In this document: positions 1-10,019 of the stretch, in pieces
Layout: each line of letters starts with the position of its first letter
How positions within the stretch are numbered: the first letter of the stretch is position 1
Origin: Cricetomys ansorgei
Taxonomy: Eukaryota; Chordata; Mammalia; Rodentia; Nesomyidae
DNA length: 64,000 nucleotides
Assembly (NCBI GenBank): GCA_026225945.1
Contig: JAMJFZ010001133.1
Coordinates: forward strand, 3,430,501-3,494,500
Direction of reading: 5' to 3'
Made by a program: the position numbers and the translations under genes
The notes under the pieces: model-generated
Told to the model about the DNA's origin: nothing
The model's input: only the letters and a program-made list of their open reading frames with translations
The model's database searches: none

Positions 1-2870
1 AGTTCTGGTTGTAAGTAAAGTTGGAGTCCACAGTCTACAGGGATGTATGCAAAGATAAAGTAATGACCATTCATTTTCATCAAGAAATGTTATACTCTAC
101 TCACAGGTGTACCAGAAAACTAAATAGGACTTTATTAATTTAGGTAATACAGAAAGTTACATAGAATAGGGTCATAAGCTTCTGAGGATCTTCTGGATCA
201 GGAAAAGAAAACGGAATTTGGTGTGAATTAAAAACTGATTAAGCAAAACTTCCCTGGCCATCAGCCACAGCCTCTTCTTATTTTCCTCTCCCACTGCCTT
301 CTGCTTCTTTGAGAAATTCTATATAATATTGCAGGCTATAAATAATTTTGTATTCAATTCATTCAGTGTTTAGGGGCTGTTTACAATGGTATTTAAACTT
401 CTGAAAACATTTATCTAGCCTATATACAAATATGGAGCCCCTTGTTAAAACTGAAATATTATGAAACCCCAAGTTCTAAGACATGCAAAACAGGATTCAT
501 TCTGTCCAGAGAGCTGTAGACATCCAGATTCTCTTCCACTCAACTTGACCTAAGGTGAGTGACATTAAAAAGCCTCTAATACACAGGGTAAAGGAGCCAT
601 TCTTCATAGCCACATTTTGTATTCGCACTCCACATTTCAGCTGCTTCTGTGTTCCCAAGTTCTTCGGTCTTTGGGGGTCATTCTACTGTGTAATCACTTT
701 CACCTATGGTTTGCTGAAGCAATATTTCCAAAGAGTTTCAGACAGAATCCATTTCTTCTAATCAGGTCATTTCCAATTTGTTGAATCTGATAAATTCTCC
801 ATTGGTCTTTTTCATTTATAATCTTTTCCATTTCCATTTCTATTCTGAGTTAATCCAAATGGGTAATACGGCATCTACGCTATCATTTCACCTTCAAATT
901 AGCAGAAGACATTCATGTGAATAGATTATTATGAAGGTAAGGGTTGTTCTGGAAGAAGGTTTCATGTTTTATTAGAGCACGGTGGAGAGACTGTTTATGG
1001 TTCCCTATCCCTGTTCTTAGATGAGGTCAGACTACTAACAGCAACTTCCAGCTGTCAGTCCTTCCTCCTCAATTTCCTACAATTTTGCTGGGGTGTTTTC
1101 CCTGTTCTTCTTATCCCCTCCTCTTTTCCAGGTTCCATGACCACTGTTACCATTTCTTCACAGTTCACAAGGCTTCCAGTGGAAATTTCAATGAATTCTT
1201 AAGTTATGGAGTTTTAGGGCACTAACTGCCTGTGCTAATTATACTAAAGAAACTATGTGTACACGTATAAGCAGCCTTTCAAGGCTGTGTACTGACCCAC
1301 ACATTCCCTTACCCCCAAAAACATTTTTACCAAACTTAATGTAACATGCCCCTCTCTCTTCTGTCTCTCTCCCTCATCCCTTCCTTCCCTCCCTTCTTCT
1401 GTAATCTCTTTCTCCCAGCCTTCTCTTAACCTGAGGCTTAAACAAAAAGAAGCCTATAGTCACGGCCTCTCTATTCCTGGAACTCAAGTTTACAAAATTT
1501 TCCTTGGAATGAACACACACTGGTACCTGTACATGCACAGAAAAACCACAGAGATGGTAAAGCAATGTTTATAGCTGAATGTGTAGAGACAACATGTATG
1601 TATTAGTATAAGTTCACACCTCTCTCTGTATTCTGTGTCACTGTGTTATGGTCTAACATTTCTGCATTATTTGTGCTTTGTGACGAGTAGCAAGTTATGG
1701 TAAACAGGGGGATGGGGTGGGAACTCAAATATGCTGAGCAGGAAATTCAACCAGGCTGTTTAAGAAGAAAGCCCTTTCTGATACCTAACTCTTATGATTT
1801 TTATGATGGTGCTGCATTCGCATTGCTTACTCCAGTATTGCTCTCTGGGTGCTCTATCTGATTTCCATAATGTATGTTCATAGTGCCCAGGTTTATTGCA
1901 ACAGATTGCTAAGTTAACTTATCATGGCTTTTCTGCATTTATATTTTCTCCCAATTTAAAGTTTTTAAGAGACACCAAGGCAATTTTGACAGTTACCTAA
2001 TAAAGCTGAAATTCTGTCTGCAACAGGAGTACCGTGGGACCCTGACTGCCTTTGGCTCTATAAAAGCATGGCATATACTAGTGTTGCATTGATCAGAGTG
2101 AGTCTGCCTGCAGTGAGCCCTGGGCATGCTCTGGGCTGTGAAGCTTAAGGGGAGCAAGGGATGGTGTAATCATTGTGAGAGCAGCTTAGATAGTTGCTCA
2201 CAATACCAGCAATGAACCTTTCTCTAGAGGGGCATATTGCAGCTGTGAAGTCAAGCAAGGATAAGTGTGATGGGGTGGAACTTTAATATTTCTCTTAGTA
2301 AAGAAACTCGTCCAGCAGTCACAGCTGATGGATGATGAGTGCCTCCCTTCTTTGAGGTATCTGGTGAGATGGGCTAATATTGAGTAAACCAAACTGATAA
2401 TCACATAAAGGTCTTCTTTAGTTTTAAGTATACACCTCTGCTTTGGGCCATTATGAAAAGAGATCAGCCCTGCTACAATCAAATATTGGGCCAGCTTTAC
2501 TCAGAACTCTCATGAAATGAAAGACTGGTGGTTTGATGGGCTTGGAGTAAAGAAAACATGCAGAGCTCCCCAAGAGCTGCCTCTTTCATAGCACTGGGAT
2601 AAGGTAATGGCAGTGACCACTTACGCGCAGGATGCCCCAGTGAGTGGAAACTTACCTTCTTGGAAGGCAGTGGTGGTTTCATTTATTTGGGAATTGTATT
2701 TGACTGAAAATTTCTCTTCCTATGAATTACAGTAGTAGTCTGAGTTTGAGTGATTGCAGCCATTCTGCCTCTCTCATTTTGTTCAGAAATCTTTTGAATA
2801 CTTGAACATAGTTTTAATTGTCTCACTGTGCATAATTTTTGAATATATATTTGTATGTGTGTAGTGAATG
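1..2870. other. Single-copy non-coding stretch
   Basis: I recognise no repeat family or gene here. Open frames are short (under 95 codons) and lack motifs. A donor-like AAG|GTGAGT occurs near 553 on the plus strand and a TATAAAAG at 2059-2066, but neither is joined to any exon or promoter structure I can support. Confidence 0.5.
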
Positions 2871-2871
2871 T

Positions 2872-2896
2872 ATATGTGTGTGTGTGTATGTGTGTT
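2872..2896. repeat. Short (TG)n microsatellite
   Basis: TG dinucleotides with two interruptions. It is far shorter than the CA/GT tracts further on. Confidence 0.85.
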
Positions 2897-2944
2897 TGAG
2901 CACACATGTGGACTCTACTATAATGGGAGACCAGAAGAGGATAC

Positions 2945-3110
2945 TGGATAACCTCTCGATTTGTCTCCTCCTTATGATTTGAAGCAGGATTTCTTACTGA
3001 TCTTGGAACTAGTCGGCAGCCAGCAAGCCCCAGAGTTCTTCCTGTCTCTGTAATGTCCCCTTGATTCCCACACTAGTGCTGAGATTATAGGTGCCTGCAG
3101 CTATGCTCAG
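2945..3110 (-). mobile_element. B4-type SINE, B1-like half (antisense)
   Basis: Read on the plus strand, this follows the antisense B4 order: a decayed 'gagacagg' block, the 'cagcaagccccag' block, 'tcctgtctctg', then 'agtgctgagattataggtgcctgcag'-like sequence corresponding to the B1 'gtgctgggattacaggcg' box. It stops exactly where the pyrimidine tract starts. The tRNA-derived half continues after the tract at 3473. Confidence 0.7.
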
Positions 3111-3472
3111 CTTCCTCCCTTCCTTCCTTCCTTCCTTCCTTCCTTCCTTCCTTCCTTCCTTCCTTCTTCCCTCCCTCTCTCCTTTTCCTTCCTTCCTTCC
3201 TTCCTTCCTTCCTTCCTTCCTTCCTTCCTTCCTTCCTCTTTCCCTCCCTCCCTCTTTCCTTTCCTTCCTTCCTCCCTCCCTTCCTTCCTTCCTTCCTCCT
3301 TCCCTCCCTCTCTCCTTTCCTTCCTTCCTCCCTCCCTTCCTTCCTTCCTCCCTCCCTCTCTCCTTTCCTTCCTTCCTCCCTTCCTCCCTCCCTCCTTCTC
3401 TCCTTTCCTTCCTTCCTCCACCCCTCCCTCCCTCCCTCCCTTCCTTCTTTCCTTCCTTCCTTCCTTCCTTTC
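3111..3472. repeat. Long (TTCC)/(CCCT) polypyrimidine tract
   Basis: The plus strand is pure C/T from 3111 to 3419 and again from 3421 to 3472, with a single A at 3420. It consists of TTCC runs mixed with CCCT and TCTC variants. Open frames on both strands (Lys/Glu/Gly/Arg-rich on minus, Pro/Ser/Phe/Leu-rich on plus) are products of the repeat and not genes. Confidence 0.97.
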
Positions 3473-3598
3473 ATTCATTTTTCTTTCTGTATTTCTTCCT
3501 GTTAGCATGGCTTCTTGATGTTTTGAACTCATGTCCTCCTGCTCTCCAAGCAAAGCACTCTTACATGGAGACCCATCTAACTATCCCTGAACATGGCT
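3473..3598 (-). mobile_element. B4-type SINE, ID (tRNA-derived) half (antisense)
   Basis: 'tttgaactcatgtcctcctg', then 'caaagcactctta', then 'gagacccatct' matches the antisense ID box of B4 (gatcgaactcaggtcctc / gcaagcactttac / gagccatct). It is the missing part of the SINE that ends at 3110. Confidence 0.65.
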
Positions 3599-4337
3599 GA
3601 TCAGGGTTTGTATTTTCCTGATATGCTTTCACTTTGACCATCTCTGTAATTCTAACTGTCCTCAAATGACATATCTTGTTTCTGTTGCTGTCCTCTGAAC
3701 AAGTAGAGCCTGACAATATCTTTTAAAAATGTGGATTTCAGGAAAACTGCAACAATCTAGATTTGGAGAGGTAAATTCCATGGTGAGAACATCACTTTAC
3801 CATTTGGGATGTTGATATTTATCTATGACCTAAGACATACCAGCTGTTTTATGAGATGCATAGACGATACAATTATCTTGTGATGGTCCTTTTGAACCAG
3901 TAAAACTTGATCTTATAGGTGGTCTCTTATTCTTCAAGAATATGGTTGATTTTAGAATGATTATGCATGTTTGTCATATTTATTCTCATCAACTTATACA
4001 TTGTTAGATATAATCTGCTGTTCTAAAAGAACATGAATGCTTAAACTTTACTATTACTAAATGGATTCTTTTATGCTGGAATAATCTTTATATTTAAAAA
4101 GTAGTCTATCCATTTATGAAAATGCTTCTATTACTTAATTAAATCACTGATTAAGAATCACAATGGGGCTATGTGAAGAACACCTTCAACTAGCTTCTAG
4201 CCTTGAGCTGATAACACATAATTTCACTGTTTTGCTGTCAATTCTTGAAGTCTACTCTCACCCAATCTTCATGAATCACAGCAAAATCTGTTATACTTAC
4301 TTCTGAAATTCATATGGACTCTGCTTAGATAACTCAC

Positions 4338-4432
4338 CTCTGCTAATGTGCAGATTCTATTGTAAAAGATGTACAGTTGGCACCATCTGTCCTTGGTGAA
4401 ACCACTGTAGGTGCTAGCAATTACTGTTTTAT
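4338..4432 (-). other. Exon-like segment (candidate only)
   Basis: On the minus strand this 95-nt block is preceded by CCTACTTTCAG and followed by GAG|GTGAGT. It is open in only one frame, the one needing a single base from the previous exon. That frame reads a short peptide with FTKDRWCQLYIFYNR in its middle. I do not recognise the peptide. Donor-like sequences occur by chance in 64 kb, so this is tentative. Confidence 0.2.
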
Positions 4433-4651
4433 CTGAAAGTAGGCCACAATGCATCCATTAAAAATTATTCTCAAATTTTGTAAGAAAGTGAATATAAAAT
4501 TATCAGAACATTTGGAGAAGGTAGGGACACAGGCACTTAGCACCAAGGACCATGAATACTTGGATATACATAAAGGCCTTAATACGGAGTCTCCTTGCTA
4601 GAGATTAACATACATCTTATCTCAATTTGATTGGTTGTGGAAATGACTTAC

Positions 4652-4687
4652 CTTGCTGGGTTCTCTTAAGGCAAGTATAACAAAAGG
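4652..4687 (-). other. Micro-exon-like segment (candidate only)
   Basis: The 36-nt minus-strand block is bounded by a pyrimidine-rich acceptor ending CACCTACTCAG and a donor CAAG|GTAAGT. Its open frame FCYTCLKRTQQ leaves one base, which joined to the segment at 4338-4432 keeps that frame open across a 219-nt gap. Product unknown. Confidence 0.18.
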
Positions 4688-5149
4688 CTGAGTAGGTGAC
4701 AGAACAGAGGTTGACAGAGCATAAAGTATTATAATTTCCAGACGTCAATTTCTCTGACTTATGAAAATTGGGCACATTTTCTAAAACTTCTTTTACTTGT
4801 TCTTGTCTAGATATTGCAGTAGACATTCCACAATTGAACACGGGCATCCTTCTAACTACCCCACAGTGTATTTCATTTGTGCTGGGTGACATCGAGGTAA
4901 TTCTGAACAAGCAGGGATTCTGTCGTCACTTCCTTGTTTACTTTGCACCATGGTACCAGTTCTTCTGTCATTTCAACACAAGTATCACGTTCCTTAATAA
5001 AGAAATGGAAGTAAAATAGAAAGTGAGCACCTTTTCTTTCCCTCTGTTTCTGCTTCTCATTATTTCACGTACCCCAGACTCTGACCTGCACCTTCTCCTT
5101 CTCCTAAGCTCTTCACTGAAGCAAATGTTTCTTGTGCTTTCCCTCTGTC

Positions 5150-5335
5150 CAGTACTGAACTAAATGGTCATTTGTAGCATTCTCTCCGATCCTCAAAGCT
5201 ACATTGGATAAATATTGGTATCTTCATTTGACAAATGTGGAAAATTTAAGCCAGGGGGGATTTGGTAAATATTTTCAAGAAGCAACAAATTCGGACTAAG
5301 AATCTGATCTGTGTTACAATGCTCTTCTCCTAAGT
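5150..5335 (-). mobile_element. MIR SINE (antisense)
   Basis: 'cttcatttgacaaatgtgg' followed by 'aaatttaagcc' and later 'aagaatctgatctg' follows the antisense MIR order (attttacagatgaggaaact, then ggattcgaacc region). Heavily diverged, as expected for this mammal-wide family. Confidence 0.6.
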
Positions 5336-7950
5336 AAATTTTTCTATGATGATTAATTTTGAAGACTTAGCACTGTATTCCAAAACCTCAGTATAGGGTC
5401 CCCTATGAATCCTAACTTTTTTCTGCTTCCCCTAGAGGGGTGACACTGGATTTGTCTGGTTCGGGTTTTGGCTCTCCTTCCCCCCTTCCTACATGTCTTT
5501 AAAAATTCCAAGTTAGTTATGTTGATCTACATATAGCTTTTTTTTTTTTCAGTTGTCATTCCTAGAAACTGTGTATTCAGGATGGTTTTTGAAAAAAGTT
5601 ACCCCGTGTTAGCTATATGTCTACACTTCGTTAGTTGATAACCTTTGTGAATGGGCTTAGGCTATCAAAGCATGTCTGCCCCCAGCCCTTCTCACATTTC
5701 ATACATAGATCCGCACAGGGTAGAGGCAAAAGCATGGAAAGCCATGCATGCAGGCTTATGACCAAATGCCCTAGAGACTGCAGACCACATTCACTGTGCT
5801 AAGACATAGCATGAGACACAGTGGTGTGCTTCCCTGCAGGATCAGCTCCTTCAGTATGTTGGTAGAGCTAAACTCCACAGAGCGATGCTGGTAAGTGAAT
5901 TGATGGTTACCTGACTACTCTCAACTGTTCTCTAATTGTAGAGGACAGAATGGTCAGGAGCAGGTGAGATGATATTCAGTTGTGGGTCAGCATCACAGAT
6001 GATTACCTGTTATTTTCAGATTTACCTGTTAGCTTTGCACAGAATTCGGGTTTCCTGGAAATCTAACATCAAATTTTATAAGCTGAAAAAAAAATCATAT
6101 TTCCATCTTTAGGGTATCCTGGCTTTCAAAACTACGGTTTTTATTTGTGTTTCAGTTTACTAATGGAAGAATATAATTTTATAGGTATTATCTAACCTTA
6201 ATAAATATATACTTAGAGTTTTCGACATTTTACTTTTTAAAATATCAACCATTAGATGAAAATACATAATTTTCCAATTTTTCCACCATAATTTTGATAG
6301 AAAAATTCTGGGACATTTACATAGCTAGAAGTAGTCTTTACAAATACTGAAATAAGCAGCGCTTTGATTTTTCTTTATTGAGAGTATGATATACAGGACC
6401 GTTTTTATGTCCCTCTCTATAGATATGTGATTTAAGCCATGGAGGCAGGCCTGATGTGACATTACTACATAAGCAGGATGTCCCACTGGACTCTAAGCTG
6501 CCCATCAGGAATAGTCATGCTACCTGCTTCACACCATTGTGGCGAGCAGGACACAAAACATCTCCACAGATGGTAAGACTGTAAAGATGTTTGTTATCTA
6601 ACATTTGGCTTTGGCCCCTGTGCACTCCTGGTTGCCACTCTGGTCTCTCTCACAGCTCACATCTGAGGTCTGCAAATCCCCTGCTCTGGTGGAATTCAGC
6701 CGAAAGCGTCATCTTCATATCCAGGTATAGCAAGGCAGCTGCTAAGGAGCTCCTCGTTGAAAGCGTGCATCTCCTATGTAAATCAGCACATCTTGTTCAT
6801 TAACACAGCTTGGGATAATCAGGCCACAGAGCCAAGAGCGTGTTGGAAGAGGTCCAGACGGCTCCAAGCCCAGCTAGATGGAGACAGATTGGGAGATGTC
6901 TGGAAACCAGAGTCTGCCTGCTAAATACTACCTGGTATCCCTGCAATCACTGATTAGAAAAAGAGTATATGAATCACCCCAACCCCAAAGAATTCTCCGA
7001 TGAACCAGACAGATGAAGCCCCCCTCTTGCTTTATACAGAGCTCAGGAGCATTTTCAAATAATCAATGCTACATGTGATTTATTTGCCCTCACCTTCCGT
7101 TCTTCTGAATGACACTGCTTGGCAGGAGGTTTTGCCACTTTCAGAAGGTTCAGGGCCTGAGTGGGTTGCAGGCTGCCTCAGTGGAGATTTATCTTGTAGA
7201 ATAATTCATTGAGCCATATGTTCCAATGAATATATACAGAACATTGTAAATACATCCACGGAGTTTCTCATTTGCTACCAGAGGGAGTGCATCTCTCATG
7301 TTCTCCAGCAGAGCACTTGACTGCAGATGTTAGAAAATATTTTGCTTTAAGTTTTGTTCTGACTGTTCCCTCTGGTATGATTTACCTGGATTTTATTTTC
7401 TGCTAAAGCCTGAGCTCTGGGTGGGTATTTCATTTAGAAATGCCATCAGCTCCCTTGGGTATTCTTGGCCTGATTATTTTCCCCAGAATAATCTCTCCTG
7501 GCATTTGCCTAGTGAAGCAGAGTGAGGACGTCTCATATGCCACCTGTTTAGGCACTTGCTCCCATGTGATGCAGAAAAGCATTGGATTATATCCCTGAAT
7601 CTTAGCAGCATAGCAAGTGGCTGCCTAATTGAGGTTTTGATAGCGATCTGGTCCTGGTGAGGTCCTCTCTCTCTATCTTCTAGCACAAGCCTATGGCCAT
7701 TGTCTCTGACATTAATGTCATCACTTTAGCTATGTTCAACCCACTATTATCTGAAATTATCCAGTTTTAAGCTGTTATGAGAGACCAAGAGAGGCCAGTG
7801 GTGGTTAATGGGCACATGGGCATTATAAACTAGTTTGTCTTTAATACAATTCACAGTTTGGGGGCAAGTAAAACAAAACAGTCTGTTACAGAGGGACAGT
7901 CAAGGCAAGAAGAGGCTAGAGAAATAATTGTAGCAGTTGTATATTTTGCA
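5336..7950. other. Single-copy non-coding stretch
   Basis: No repeat, gene or RNA signature found. Open frames up to 70 codons are unremarkable. The 6820-7100 and 7440-7690 parts are less AT-rich than their surroundings but carry no recognisable motif. Confidence 0.5.
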
Positions 7951-7954
7951 AGGG

Positions 7955-8040
7955 ATCCTGTTCATTTTTGCAGTACTCAGAGTCAAATACAGATCCTCGT
8001 AAATGGTAGGTGAGCTGCTCTCTTACCTCAGGGATCCTGA
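7955..8040 (-). mobile_element. ID-type SINE (antisense, decayed)
   Basis: 'gcagtactcagagtcaaata' followed by 'agatcctcgtaaatggtagg' and 'ctctcttacctcagggatcc' parallels the antisense ID body (gcagtactgggagttgaa / gacctcataaatgctagg / ctctaccactgagct). No clear A-tail remains. Confidence 0.45.
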
Positions 8041-9530
8041 AGATGTTCTGTGAATACCACTTCCTGTTCCTTTACTGTGTGCGTAGAGTTAGGTGATAAA
8101 GCAGGAGTTTGGATGTCAAGCTTTAAGATCTCAATGGATGCAAAACTGATTAGTCAGTTGCTCCTGTAGCCTAATGTTAGCTTGCTTCATTTATGAAGCA
8201 TACTTTATTCTCCATTCAGGCTAGAACAAGATAAACAGAGAAGATGAGAGAAAAGAACAATAAGGCAAGCTATTGATGACTATTTTGGAGAAAATAAGGC
8301 AATTCTCTTCTTTATCATTCTTACTGGGAGTCTGAGATCTCTTAAAATGTGCTACACTTTTGCGGGTGCCAAGAGCCACCACTGCTGTGGAGATTCTTGG
8401 AATCATATTTTAAGAAAAGACCAACACAGTGGGGTTGGTGTATAAGTTGGCTGTGGCTGGAAGAATGATGGCTGTTTATGTGAGAAACTATATCTCCACC
8501 TATATATGAATATTCATACTTGATCTCAACCTGTAAGGATGTACTAAAACCTCAAAAATAGAATTAGGGACTAAATTTCTCCCAAGTAGGCAACAATCTT
8601 AATTTCTCAGTGCAGATTATAAAGCATACATTACAAGTTTTTACTTTTCTTGCTTCCCTCAATTGATAATAAAGAAACCTTTGCTTTGGTTCTAGTGTCT
8701 CCTGTACTGATCTGTTAATAATCCAGGGGGAAAAGCTTGACATTGGCTGACTCTGATTGTGTAAAAGAGGTTGGTGACAGCAGACACAGCTGCTACCAAA
8801 ACAAAATACAAGATGTTGTCAGGCTGACAGCTGTTGACTGTTTGACTGTTTAAGTACCCGGGCCCGGAGTGCCCTGCAGTAATCATATAGAAATACTGGA
8901 AACACTCCAAATTTAAGATGCCACAGTCGTGACAGTCATGGTGGCACAGGACTTCTTTCATCACACATCATTTTATCTTCTCAAGTTTGTGTCCCTCCTG
9001 AAAGCAAGAGCAGAAAAGAATGTGCCTTCCAGAAAACCAAGTTCAAACCAAGTTCATGTCTCCTACTATGGTAGCCCATAAGGTTAACCTGTGATTAACA
9101 ACACAAGATCAGAAACTTGGGTCTCATTTTATAATCCTCCTGTAGTATTTAAACCTCCTGTGGCTATTAAAACCAATATTAAATGTAATTTCAACCCCAT
9201 CTTGAAGTGGCCCAATGCTTAGCAAAGTAAAAATCAAGTCAAAACCATGGTAAAGGTTGTTTTTAACTTAGAATCCCACCAGTCTTTTGTAAAGCAATAT
9301 TAGGCTATTAAATAAGAAAAGTGATTTATTTATCGTAGGTTTTGCTTTAGTTTTTAGAGTCAGCATTGTTCCCTATCACCTCTAACTAGCCCAGTAAGCA
9401 CAGCTTCTCTTGAACTGCCACTCTTTCCATCTCTCTGCCTTCTTAATTCTGGAATATTACTAAGGTGTGTCATTGATACATTGATACAAGAAATCAATTT
9501 CCCACATGTGAGCACCTGGCACTGTAACCA
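8041..9530. other. Single-copy non-coding stretch
   Basis: Nothing recognised. A GC palindrome ccgggcccgg lies near 8858-8868, unusual against the AT-rich background but isolated. Confidence 0.5.
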
Positions 9531-9534
9531 GATG

Positions 9535-9842
9535 CCCAACAAGAAAGGGAGTTTATTCTGTTTACAGTTTTGGAGGCCCAAAGTCCAGCAGGTGTGGTGC
9601 AGGTTGTTAAGGAGGGGGTCCCTTGACTGCATCAGCTCGTGATGCCAGTGCGTGGTGGGTGGCTGCACAGGACCGTGTACTGGGAGCACATGCTTGCATC
9701 CCAAACCCGGATCACAAAGGAAAGGGGAATGTTTGGGGTCCCCCTGAATTCTTCAAGGGTGTGCTCCCAGTGAGCTTTATCCCACAGTAGCTCTACCTCC
9801 TAAGGAGCCACAGTACCTCCCATTACTACCACCCTGGGAAAA
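9535..9842 (-). mobile_element. MaLR-type LTR (antisense)
   Basis: The order is typical of an antisense MaLR LTR: 'gggagtttattctgtttaca' then 'gttttggaggcccaaagtcc', a G-rich middle, and 'tacctcctaaggagccacag' with 'cattactaccaccctggg' at the far end. It is followed by an A-run at 9840-9854. The subfamily is uncertain. Confidence 0.6.
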
Positions 9843-9979
9843 AAAAAAAAAAACAAACTCTTACCCAGTAATCTCAAATTACACCCAAACTGCTTTAGTG
9901 TTTGTAATACACAATTAGGACTTGATAGTCAATATCTGCAGCTTGTCTATACTAAAATAGAGTGATTGGAATACATATA

Positions 9980-9983
<4 letters not shown>

Positions 9984-10016
<33 letters not shown>
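9984..10016. repeat. (TG)n microsatellite
   Basis: About 16 TG units, preceded by a short TATATG-rich lead-in. Confidence 0.95.
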
Positions 10017-10018
<2 letters not shown>

Positions 10019-10019
10019 T

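Larger units (their letters stand above)
3600..5145. other. Single-copy stretch with possible minus-strand exons
   Basis: No repeats recognised. The stretch contains the exon-like pair at 4338-4432 and 4652-4687, listed separately. The remainder is AT-rich and featureless to me. Confidence 0.45.

Noticed and set aside
2059..2066. TATAAAAG as a promoter
   Set aside because: A good TATA match, but no initiator, CpG enrichment, splice donor or open frame follows. One such motif is expected by chance in AT-rich DNA of this length.
3085..3600. Open frames of 129-169 codons on both strands
   Set aside because: They translate the TTCC tract into Lys/Glu/Gly/Arg or Pro/Ser/Phe/Leu periodic peptides. 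The absence of stops follows from the repeat.
8692..8964. 90-codon minus-strand frame
   Set aside because: No motif, no codon or context support, and no similarity to a family I can name.
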